Of a stretch of DNA of 10,584 bases, positions 1-5,600 are shown in pieces. Origin of the DNA: CAZWUZ01 sp964637655 [NCBI: uncultured bacterium]. Its GTDB lineage: Bacteria > DAOPZR01. The notes under the pieces are model-generated. The model did not search any database. It was not told the DNA's origin and was given only the letters and a program-made list of their open reading frames with translations. The DNA is taken from positions 1 to 10,584 of the forward strand of contig CAZWUZ010000121.1 of assembly GCA_964637655.1 (NCBI GenBank), written 5' to 3'. Numbering within the stretch: position 1 is the stretch's first letter; every line of letters begins with the position of its first letter. Both the position numbers and the translations under genes were made by a program.

Positions 1-40
1 GGAAGGAAAGCAGCATAACACACCTCGATAACGGTTTGCG

Positions 41-58
41 GGGGAAACGGGTTTCCCC
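41..58. other. Perfect palindrome downstream of the GT-C-like gene
   Basis: GGGGAAAC-GG-GTTTCCCC is an exact 8-bp inverted repeat with a 2-base centre. It can be extended by an outer GCGGG/CCCGC pairing with a small bulge (about 38-64). It lies 36 bases beyond the stop codon of the minus-strand membrane-protein gene, where a terminator would be expected. Neither strand has a clear T-run after the stem, so it is at best an imperfect terminator or a Rho-dependent/3'-end-protecting hairpin. The rest of 1-94 shows nothing I can call. Confidence 0.35.
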
Positions 59-94
59 TCCCGCTTTCCTTATCGGCAGGTGCGCGGCAGGTAT

Positions 95-1516
95 TTAGGC
101 GGGCGGAATTGCGGGTACAAAATCGTGCAGGACGACCGTGCTGGCGCCGCCAAAACCCTGCTGGCCGGCGGCGCGGGCGAGAATCTCATACTGCCCGGGT
201 GCATCGCCGTACCAGTGCAGCCAGTAGCAGTCGCGCACGGGGAGTTCGCGCACTTTCTCACACCGGAGGTCATCAGCAGCGGGGAATTCCACCGGGCAGA
301 TGAAATCGGGGATGATGAATTTCGCATAGTCGTTGTCCAGCAGATAGACGGGGCTGGCGCCATGCAGCTGGCGCAGCGTGCGCATGGCGTCGACAAACGA
401 CGCGGTTTTGTGTGCCTCGTTGACGTACCAGCGCGGCAGTGACCCGGCATTGATTCCCGCGTATGCGACGAGCGCGAATCCGGTCAGCAGGATGGCGACG
501 ACCTGGCGCGGCTTGTACCCCGGCCAGCGAAAGGCCAGCAGCCACTCGATACCAAGTCCGGCCAGTCCGGCCAGCCCGAACGACGGGATGAGCGGAAAAC
601 GCGTTTCATGCCCCCACGCCAGCAGCGCGAAGGGCGCATAGGTGACATACATCCAGACCGCGAAGAACCGCGCGCGTCGGCCGCCGAAGACGAGACAGGC
701 CAGCGCAAGCAGCGGCATCAGCAGGTCGAGGTACTTGAGGTTGATTTCGCGCCACCACGGGTGGAGCAGTCCAAGCATCGTCTTCTGATAGTTGTGGTAC
801 GCATACTGCACTCCGTAATTGTCGCCCGCGACGAAGTACGTCAGACGCTGCACCGACCATTCCGCCCCGAGAAAAAGCAGCAGAAAGAGCCAGAAAGGCC
901 ACTGGCGGCGAACGACAGCGCGCAGGTACGGCAGCCAGGCCCCGTCGCGCGTCAGCAGTTCATACACCAGCAGCATGGCCGGAAGCGTGACGCTGTCCTC
1001 CTTGATGAAGAGCGACAGCGCGAAGGTCACCCACGCCAGCAGGTAGTCGCGCCGCCGCCCGGCGCGGCGGTAGGCCAGGTAGAGGATGGCGGCCAGCAGG
1101 TAGAGCGCCCAGTTGAGCAGTCCCGTGGTCGAGCCGCAGATGAGAAAGGCCCCCGCGCGATAGGGGTGTAGCGTGTGCACCAGCGTCGCCGCGAGCGCAC
1201 CTGCCCCCGCCAGTCCGAGCATCCCGTAGAGGCGGCAGGCGAGTGCTGCCGCCGTGAGCATCAGCAGCAGGTCGACAAGATGATACGGCAGCGGGTTGGT
1301 ATGCACCAGCAGGTAGAGCGGTACATAGAGCACCTTGAGCACCACGCGGAACATTGCCGCCTCGAGCACCAGCACTGACGACGGATCGTCGTGCAGCTGC
1401 TGTGCCCACCGGAGCCAGCGGTAATCGTCGGCATAGAGCGGTAGCGTCAGATGCTGCGCATAGGCGAACACGATGAGCAGGCCGATGGCGGCCAGCAGCA
1501 GGCGGTGGCGGGTCAT
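95..1516 (-). CDS. Polytopic GT-C-like membrane protein (putative glycosyltransferase)
   Basis: This 473-residue protein probably acts in the inner membrane. I see about 12 hydrophobic segments, at roughly 5-22, 60-72, 79-97, 100-113, 129-150, 157-172, 176-188, 206-219, 262-278, 283-301, 308-327 and 337-355, followed by a soluble tail (356-473). An acidic pair (YADDYRW, D30-D31) sits in the first loop after helix 1, and KEDSVTLPAMLL lies at 172-183. Both features recall GT-C glycosyltransferases (PMT/ArnT-like and TMTC-like), which use lipid-linked sugars, but I recognise no specific family and the substrate is unknown. The ATG overlaps the rimI stop by four bases (ATGA), with a weak AAGG upstream, so it is translated as the last gene of the tsaE-tsaB-rimI operon. 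A non-enzymatic membrane protein is an alternative. The coding call is firm; the function is tentative. Confidence 0.8.
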   Translation of the reverse strand: MTRHRLLLAAIGLLIVFAYAQHLTLPLYADDYRWLRWAQQLHDDPSSVLVLEAAMFRVVLKVLYVPLYLLVHTNPLPYHLVDLLLMLTAAALACRLYGMLGLAGAGALAATLVHTLHPYRAGAFLICGSTTGLLNWALYLLAAILYLAYRRAGRRRDYLLAWVTFALSLFIKEDSVTLPAMLLVYELLTRDGAWLPYLRAVVRRQWPFWLFLLLFLGAEWSVQRLTYFVAGDNYGVQYAYHNYQKTMLGLLHPWWREINLKYLDLLMPLLALACLVFGGRRARFFAVWMYVTYAPFALLAWGHETRFPLIPSFGLAGLAGLGIEWLLAFRWPGYKPRQVVAILLTGFALVAYAGINAGSLPRWYVNEAHKTASFVDAMRTLRQLHGASPVYLLDNDYAKFIIPDFICPVEFPAADDLRCEKVRELPVRDCYWLHWYGDAPGQYEILARAAGQQGFGGASTVVLHDFVPAIPPA

Positions 1517-1965
1517 CGCGCCTTCAAGTCGCAGGCCATGACCACGGCGTCCTCGTGGTTATCCTGGTAGTAGCGTTTGCGGGTGCCGAGCGGGCGGAAC
1601 CCGAGCCGCTCGTACAGCGCCTGCGCCTGCGTGTTGCCGACCCGCACCTCGAGCGTGACGATGCCGACCCCGCGCGCCGCCATGTCGTCGAGCGCGAAGC
1701 GCATGAGCTGTTCCCCGATGCCGCGCCGGCGGCGCTGCGGATGCACCGCCACGGTTGCCACCTGCGCTTCGCTCCCCACCACCCAGTAGTCGATATAGCC
1801 GGCCAGTTCTTCTCCTTCCACCGCGGCATGACAGTGCGCGTTCGGGTTGAGCTGGATGTCGCGCACAAAACCGTCGCGCGGCCAGGGCGAGGTGAATGCC
1901 TGCTGCTCGATGGCCAGCACCGCGTCAAGGTCGCCGACGAGCAGCGGGCGGATGGCGACGGGCAT
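1513..1965 (-). CDS. rimI: Ribosomal protein S18 alanine N-acetyltransferase RimI
   Basis: This 150-residue single-domain GNAT protein matches the usual RimI length. RimI transfers acetyl from acetyl-CoA to the N-terminal alanine of ribosomal protein bS18 in the cytoplasm. The acetyl-CoA pyrophosphate loop is QRRRRGIG (77-84), after the strand VATVAVHP. TLEVR (E106) and ALYERLGF (Y118) match the spacing of the catalytic Glu and Tyr of Salmonella RimI. The C-terminal RYYQDNHEDAVVM is the family's usual ending. The ATG at 1965 overlaps the tsaB TGA by one base (TGATG); an in-frame opening further upstream lacks family similarity and would run inside tsaB. Clustering with tsaB and tsaE is common in bacteria and supports RimI over another GNAT. 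The stop overlaps the next gene's ATG. Confidence 0.93.
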   Translation of the reverse strand: MPVAIRPLLVGDLDAVLAIEQQAFTSPWPRDGFVRDIQLNPNAHCHAAVEGEELAGYIDYWVVGSEAQVATVAVHPQRRRRGIGEQLMRFALDDMAARGVGIVTLEVRVGNTQAQALYERLGFRPLGTRKRYYQDNHEDAVVMACDLKAR

Positions 1966-2588
1966 CAGACCGCGCCGCGCACGTAGCGCAGTTCGAGATC
2001 GGGACTGCCGGGGATGCCGGTGCAGCAGCAGCGCGCGAGCACTGCCGCCGAGGGCTGCACGATGCCGCTGTCGCGTGCCGCGGGGAGCAGCGCTGCCAGT
2101 GCCGCAGCACCTGTGCCCGCCAGCAGCCATGCTTCATCAGCACACGCGGCCGCCAGTTCCGCCGGCTGATACAGACGCCCCGCACCGTCGCGCCTGCCGT
2201 CGCGCCAGAGCGCGGCAAAGAGTTCCCCGCGTCGCGCATCGAGTACGGTCAATGCGCGCGGCGTGCCTGCCGGCAGCGCGTGATACAGCAGTGCGAGCGC
2301 ATCGAGCCCGTACACGGGAATGGTGCGGCCCCAGGCGAAGGCGCGGGCGAAGGCGGCGGTCACGCGCGTGCCGCTGAAGGCGCCGGGCCCGAGGTCGATG
2401 GCGATACCGCTGATACGGCAATCGCAGTTGCGTTCCGCTGCGAGCAGGCGCTCACCCAGTCCGGCAAGCTCCTCGGTGATTCTCACCGTGGCGATGCGTT
2501 CCTGCCAGACAATGCCCGCCGCGTCAGCGAGTACCGCGTCGCAGGCATCGCCGCTCCCCGACAGGGCGAGCACCACCGCGCGGCTCAC
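1965..2588 (-). CDS. tsaB: tRNA t6A37 biosynthesis protein TsaB
   Basis: TsaB is the non-catalytic ASKHA-fold partner of TsaD. With TsaE it forms the complex that transfers threonylcarbamoyl to A37 of ANN-decoding tRNAs. At 207 residues it is somewhat shorter than E. coli TsaB. The hallmark DLGPGAFSGTRV is at 65-76 (usual form GPGSFTGLR), LDARRGELFAALW at 116-128 (usual DARRGEVY) and LRYVR near the end. The N-terminal phosphate-binding strand, usually AIDTS, reads ALSGSGDA here, and RIATVRITEEL replaces the usual histidine-containing segment, so this is a divergent copy. The GTG start is chosen because it overlaps the tsaE TGA by four bases (GTGA), has GGAG seven bases upstream and begins directly at the first strand of the fold. 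An upstream in-frame extension to 2693 is Arg/Pro-rich shadow of tsaE. Confidence 0.9.
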   Translation of the reverse strand: MSRAVVLALSGSGDACDAVLADAAGIVWQERIATVRITEELAGLGERLLAAERNCDCRISGIAIDLGPGAFSGTRVTAAFARAFAWGRTIPVYGLDALALLYHALPAGTPRALTVLDARRGELFAALWRDGRRDGAGRLYQPAELAAACADEAWLLAGTGAAALAALLPAARDSGIVQPSAAVLARCCCTGIPGSPDLELRYVRGAV

Positions 2589-3037
2589 CGCTCTTCTCCG
2601 ATGCTGATGAGTCGCTCGTCGGGAGTGCTGCCGTGGGCGAGCGTCACGCGCATCAGCGGGGGCGTCCAGGCCTCCGCGTCGCGTTCGGGCCATTCCACCG
2701 CGACGATGCCGCGCGTGCGCAGTTCGTCGAGGCCCAGTTCCTCGGCATCAGCGCTGCCGAGTCGGTAGAGATCCAGATGCAGCAGCAGTTCGCGCCCGGG
2801 ATACTCACGCACGAGGGTGAAAGTCGGGCTGGTGACCGTGGCGCTGCAGCCCAGCCCTTCGGCCAGCCCCTTGACAAACTCCGTCTTCCCCGCCCCGAGT
2901 TCGCCCGAAAGCAGCACGAGGTCCCCGCGCTGCAGCCGCCCGGCAAGTTCGCGGGCCAGCGCCCGCGTCGCCTCCGCCGATGGGGACGGGTGTTTACAAG
3001 TTAACAAACTTTCGTTTTGCGAACTTTGCTTAATCAT
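2585..3037 (-). CDS. tsaE: tRNA t6A37 biosynthesis ATPase TsaE with an element-derived N-terminus
   Basis: TsaE is the P-loop ATPase that resets the TsaB-TsaD complex during t6A37 synthesis. The Walker A motif GELGAGKT is at 45-52, SPTFTLVREY at 69-78, HLDLYRL follows, and VEWPER is the conserved C-terminal Glu-Trp-Pro motif. Length (150) is normal. Native similarity starts at about residue 20 (SAEATRALAREL). Residues 1-19, rich in Ser, Lys and Gln, are encoded inside the left inverted repeat and end of the neighbouring transposase element. The ATG at 3037 overlaps the transposase TGA (ATGA). Between the element boundary and Walker A the only alternative in-frame start is a GTG at V41, too late to be functional, so the element appears to supply the start codon. 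No strong ribosome site precedes it; translational coupling is likely. The family call is secure. Confidence 0.92.
   Translation of the reverse strand: MIKQSSQNESLLTCKHPSPSAEATRALARELAGRLQRGDLVLLSGELGAGKTEFVKGLAEGLGCSATVTSPTFTLVREYPGRELLLHLDLYRLGSADAEELGLDELRTRGIVAVEWPERDAEAWTPPLMRVTLAHGSTPDERLISIGEER
2980..3012 (+). repeat. Left inverted repeat of the transposase element
   Basis: Read on the plus strand, this 33-base segment starts ATGGGGACGGGTGTT and continues into ACAAGTTAACAAAC. It matches the reverse complement of 3920-3952 at 30 of 33 positions; the mismatches are at repeat positions 16, 21 and 27. On the minus strand it encodes about residues 9-19 of TsaE, so the repeat lies inside a reading frame. 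A small TTCG/CGAA stem (3011-3023) follows just inside it. Confidence 0.85.
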
Positions 3038-3903
3038 ATCGTTTTTTTCTTATGTCTTCTGGCAGCATTGATTACAGCCGAAGCAGTGCGCCGGAATATC
3101 TTTCCGATTTCTTCGGGAAAATGATACTCGGCATACAACTGACTCATAATCCGCTGGCGGCAATTAGACAGCGGCTGGTCTCTCCGCAGTGAGGTCATAT
3201 CCGCTATCGTCCACCCGCTCTCAGCAATAAGTTCCTCTGCGCGCTGCCGCAATGCCGTCCGCTGCCGGCGGTCATTGCGGGCGAATTCCTCCGCTTTTTG
3301 TCTGGACTGCCGGCTGATCTGCTCGGCAAAATGCTCGGAACCGATCACCTGGCGGACAACCTTCACTTCATCATCGTGGTCGCCGCGCATCAGTTCACAG
3401 TACCGTTTTCTTCCTGCTTTGCCCTCGTAGCCGGGAGGTGAAACCAGCGGCATTGTCGACGTGCCGCTGCGGTAAAACCCGTCGGAACTCCACGGATACT
3501 CACGCGCATCAGCAACTATTTCAGCCCGGACCGGGTTGCGGTGGATGTAGCGCACGAGATTGTTCAGATAATTTTCCGTGTCGATAATGTACGATTTGAA
3601 CCTGCCCTGAAAGACGCTGCCGGTTTTGGCATGGACGCGATTGAAATAGAGCGCGTAGTACATGTTTACCTGATGGAATATTTTCCCGAGCGTAACCGCT
3701 TCCCGGTACACGATAAGATGTACATGATTCGGCATAAGGCAATACGCAGCCAGGCGTGCCCCGTACAAGGTAAGCTGTTCTTCCAGGATACCAAGGTACC
3801 CCGTATAATCCTGCGTGGTGAAGAACATTGTCTCGCGGCGCTGTCCGCGGGCGATGATATGGTACCAGTGGTCCGGAAGGTCAATTCGGGCTGTGCGTGC
3901 CAT
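3034..3903 (-). CDS. REP-associated tyrosine transposase (RAYT, Y1_Tnp/IS200-like)
   Basis: This 289-residue HUH single-strand DNA transposase would nick and rejoin hairpin-marked element ends. The HUH histidines are in LMPNHVHLIV (H60 and H62). The candidate catalytic tyrosine is Y112 in YLNNLVRYIHRNPVRA, a strong RAYT signature. FQGRFKSYIID precedes it and EYPWSS follows. The C-terminal region (about 245-284, FPEEIGKIFRRTASAVINAA) resembles the DnaA-type helix-turn-helix found in one group of RAYTs. I prefer the ATG at 3903 because AGGTGG sits five bases upstream; a GTG three codons earlier is possible. No frameshift or internal stop is visible. The stop overlaps the tsaE ATG by four bases, so the transposase is the first cistron of the t6A operon. 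Codon and base composition differ from neighbours, which suggests acquisition. Confidence 0.93.
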   Translation of the reverse strand: MARTARIDLPDHWYHIIARGQRRETMFFTTQDYTGYLGILEEQLTLYGARLAAYCLMPNHVHLIVYREAVTLGKIFHQVNMYYALYFNRVHAKTGSVFQGRFKSYIIDTENYLNNLVRYIHRNPVRAEIVADAREYPWSSDGFYRSGTSTMPLVSPPGYEGKAGRKRYCELMRGDHDDEVKVVRQVIGSEHFAEQISRQSRQKAEEFARNDRRQRTALRQRAEELIAESGWTIADMTSLRRDQPLSNCRQRIMSQLYAEYHFPEEIGKIFRRTASAVINAARRHKKKTI

Positions 3904-3919
3904 ATAAGCCACCTGTAGA

Positions 3920-3952
3920 AAAGTTAGTTAATTTGTTAACACCCGTCCCCAT
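3920..3952 (-). repeat. Right inverted repeat of the transposase element
   Basis: Read on the minus strand from 3952, it starts ATGGGGACGGGTGTT and continues AACAAATTAACTAAC, matching the left end at 30 of 33 positions. Repeated TTAAC units give it weak internal symmetry. It lies 17 bases upstream of the transposase ATG, so any promoter for the transposase and the downstream t6A genes would have to lie within it or read in from outside. I see no convincing -35/-10 pair here. Confidence 0.85.
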
Positions 3953-3955
3953 GGT

Positions 3956-3986
3956 AAAAACCTCCCCCCGGACTGCGGGGGGAGGT
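3956..3986 (-). terminator. Rho-independent terminator of the lipoprotein gene
   Basis: A perfect 10-bp stem (ACCTCCCCCC at 3960-3969 with GGGGGGAGGT at 3977-3986) has a seven-base loop. On the minus strand it is followed by TTTTT (3960-3956). It starts 14 bases beyond the lipoprotein stop codon. Its T-run ends three bases before the transposase element, so transcription from upstream should stop before tsaE. Confidence 0.92.
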
Positions 3987-3999
3987 GATCAGGCAGGTC

Positions 4000-4530
4000 T
4001 TACTGCAGGGCATCGACTTTGATGATCCAGCCGTTGCGGTCGTTGCGCCAGGCGTCGGAATTGGCCTCGTACTTGATGGAGACCTCGAATTCCTTCATCA
4101 GCTGGCCCAGCTGCTTCACCGTGGAGGCCGCGGCGACTTCGTTCAGCCAGGGGGTGCGACGGTCGCGCCATGATTCCGACTGGGACGTAAAATTGACCGA
4201 TGATTCGAACACGCGCAGCTGTTCTTTCAGCCCGTCGACCGTTGTCGCCGCGCGCAGCGCGCTGATCCAGCCGTCGCGTTTGCCGCTCCAGTCATCAGCC
4301 TGCGCGTCGTACTTGGTCGCCATCTCGAGCTGCAGCAGCAGGTCCTTGAACTGCTCGATGCTCACCTGCGATGAAACCGCCGGTGCCGCCGGTGCAACAG
4401 GTGCCGCCGGCGCTGTGGCCGGGGCGGCGGCGGGCGCAGCGGTGTTGCTGCTGTTGTCACCGCCACCGATGCACGCCAGCAACAGCGTTACTGCCAGCAC
4501 TGCCAGTGCTGCTGTCAACAGATTCTTCAT
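4000..4530 (-). CDS. Small lipoprotein with three 40-residue repeats
   Basis: This 176-residue protein has a lipoprotein signal (MKNLL, hydrophobic stretch, LLAC lipobox with C20), followed by a Gly/Ser and Ala-Pro-rich linker (about 21-55). The mature domain is three tandem units of exactly 40 residues (56-95, 96-135, 136-175). Each starts with a helix ending in a glutamate (E69, E109, E149) and carries two tryptophans at fixed spacing (W81/W88, W121/W128, W161/W168) in an xW-x-x-[KR]-R/D-x-x-W pattern. It should be membrane-anchored and face the periplasm or surface. I do not recognise the repeat family. The ATG is set by GGAGGA ten bases upstream (4541-4546) and by the signal peptide; a longer opening to 4650 would run through the promoter and into thiL. 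It has its own promoter and terminator. Confidence 0.88.
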   Translation of the reverse strand: MKNLLTAALAVLAVTLLLACIGGGDNSSNTAAPAAAPATAPAAPVAPAAPAVSSQVSIEQFKDLLLQLEMATKYDAQADDWSGKRDGWISALRAATTVDGLKEQLRVFESSVNFTSQSESWRDRRTPWLNEVAAASTVKQLGQLMKEFEVSIKYEANSDAWRNDRNGWIIKVDALQ

Positions 4531-4555
4531 GATGCTGTTCTCCTCCCGAGGGTGT

Positions 4556-4574
4556 AGCCGGGTCAGACCCGGCT
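4556..4574 (-). other. Stem-loop in the 5' leader of the lipoprotein mRNA
   Basis: AGCCGGGT-CAG-ACCCGGCT forms a perfect 8-bp stem with a three-base loop. It sits near the 5' end of the predicted transcript (the -10 box ends at 4586) and upstream of the ribosome site. No T-run follows on either strand, so it is unlikely to be an intrinsic terminator for thiL. A 5' stem that protects the mRNA is my inference. Confidence 0.5.
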
Positions 4575-4585
4575 GAAGTTGCGCA

Positions 4586-4614
4586 AGCGTAGCACGCCCG
4601 CCCGTCGCCGTCAA
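4586..4614 (-). promoter_or_regulatory. Sigma70-type promoter of the lipoprotein gene
   Basis: On the minus strand TTGACG (4614-4609) and TACGCT (4591-4586) are separated by exactly 17 bases. The TGA inside the -35 box is the stop codon of thiL. The start site would be near 4579, giving a leader of about 50 bases. It explains how the lipoprotein can be expressed separately from the rsmD-thiL operon. Confidence 0.7.
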
Positions 4615-5600
4615 CTGAAATGGGCAAATCCCCGTCCGGACGGACGCCACAGTTCACCGTCACAGCGCAGGTCGAGTCCGCCCTGTCCTCCGCCAACAAC
4701 ACCAATGACCTGCGGGCGGGCGAAGCCCCGCGGATAGCGACGGCAGAAGGCCGGATACTGGCGGGCAGGCACCGTGACAAGCAACGCATAGTCCTCGCCG
4801 CCATGCAGCTGATAGTGCAGACGCTGCCGTTCAGGCAGTCCGGCCAGCGGGCCAGACGCTGCGGGCAGGCAGCCGCATTCCACCATGGCGAGTTTCCCGT
4901 ACGCTGTAGTCAGGCTGGCGATTTCCTCCAGCAGTGAGTCGGACAGGTCGGTCATGGCGGAGACGAGGCCCGAGCGCGCGCACCACTGCCCCTCGCGCAG
5001 CAGCGGCCGGGGCGCGCAGTGCCGGCGGCGCAGTGCGGGCGGCAGGTGCTTTCCCCGCCGCAGGCAGTCGAGCGCATACACTGACAGCCCGCTCTCCCCC
5101 AGCAGCACCAGCAGGTCACCGTCGCGCGCCCCGTCGCGGCGCACCACCCGGCGCGCATCAACCATGCCGGTGATAGCCGCATCGAGATAGATGCCCCGGC
5201 GCGAAGCAGTGACATCGCCGCCAATGAGTTCCACCCCGTAGGCCGCGCAACAGCGACGGAGGCCGCCAAACAGCGCCTTGACCGTCATCACCGGCGTGGC
5301 AGCAGGCAACGCCGCACTGACGGTCAGCCAGCGCGGGACGCCCCCCATGGCGGCGATATCGGAGATGTTGACCGCGGCAAGTTTCCAGCCGACCTCGGCT
5401 GGGGTCGACCAGTCAAGGCGGAAATGCACCCCTTCGACCATGGCATCACTCGCCAGCAGCAGGCGCTCATGCCGCCCGCGCGGCGGCGTCACCATGGCGC
5501 AGTCGTCGCCAATGCCGATGCCCGTATCACGTCCGTGCCGGGCGGTACGGCGCAGCCAGTCGAGCAGCCCGGCCTCGCCCCACTGCCGCATCGTCTTCAC
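4611..5600 (-). CDS. thiL: Thiamine-monophosphate kinase ThiL
   Basis: ThiL phosphorylates thiamine monophosphate to thiamine diphosphate with ATP, the last step of cofactor synthesis in the cytoplasm. The 329-residue length is typical. Family motifs appear in order: GIGDD (29-33), SDAMVEGVHF (51-60), AVNISDIAAMGG (76-87), GGDVT (127-131), DLSDSL (218-223) and HGGEDY (266-271), with the expected metal-binding aspartates. The GTG start overlaps the TGA of the preceding gene by four bases (GTGA), and the resulting MKTMRQWGE fits the usual ThiL N-terminus. An ATG three codons later is the alternative. No strong ribosome site precedes it, so translational coupling is likely. No other thiamine gene is nearby. 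Confidence 0.95.
   Translation of the reverse strand: MKTMRQWGEAGLLDWLRRTARHGRDTGIGIGDDCAMVTPPRGRHERLLLASDAMVEGVHFRLDWSTPAEVGWKLAAVNISDIAAMGGVPRWLTVSAALPAATPVMTVKALFGGLRRCCAAYGVELIGGDVTASRRGIYLDAAITGMVDARRVVRRDGARDGDLLVLLGESGLSVYALDCLRRGKHLPPALRRRHCAPRPLLREGQWCARSGLVSAMTDLSDSLLEEIASLTTAYGKLAMVECGCLPAASGPLAGLPERQRLHYQLHGGEDYALLVTVPARQYPAFCRRYPRGFARPQVIGVVGGGQGGLDLRCDGELWRPSGRGFAHFS

Larger units (their letters stand above)
2980..3952 (-). mobile_element. RAYT/IS200-like single-gene element with 33-bp inverted ends
   Basis: The boundaries are set by two inverted repeats, each beginning ATGGGGACGGGTGTT. They enclose one HUH transposase gene and little else, for 973 bp in all. Sampled lines inside it are near 50% G+C, against about two thirds outside, and the ends are AT-rich. 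It lies between the terminator of the lipoprotein gene (T-run ends at 3956) and the body of tsaE. I see no target-site duplication, as expected for Y1-transposase elements. Termini of the GGGGAC type are, from general knowledge, frequent around RAYT genes. The transposase frame is intact, but I cannot tell whether the element is still mobile or is domesticated. Confidence 0.75.

Noticed and set aside
1896-2768. Long plus-strand frame opposite tsaB
   Set aside because: Composition is Arg/Ala-rich shadow sequence; the minus strand carries overlapping tsaE, tsaB and rimI with family motifs.
3913-3952. Promoter for the transposase-tsaE operon in the right arm
   Set aside because: TTAACA- and TTAACT-like boxes exist, but none has a matching -10 at 16-18 bases; the AT-rich repeat makes chance matches likely.
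2975-3957. Target-site duplication around the transposase element
   Set aside because: Flanking bases (GCCG on the left, TACC outside the right arm read on minus) do not match, and Y1 transposases do not normally make duplications.
4556-4574. Intrinsic terminator for thiL
   Set aside because: The stem is perfect but no T-run follows on the minus strand, and it lies downstream of the lipoprotein promoter.
4531-4650. N-terminal extension of the lipoprotein
   Set aside because: It would place the signal peptide 40 residues in, cross the promoter and leader hairpin, and overlap thiL.
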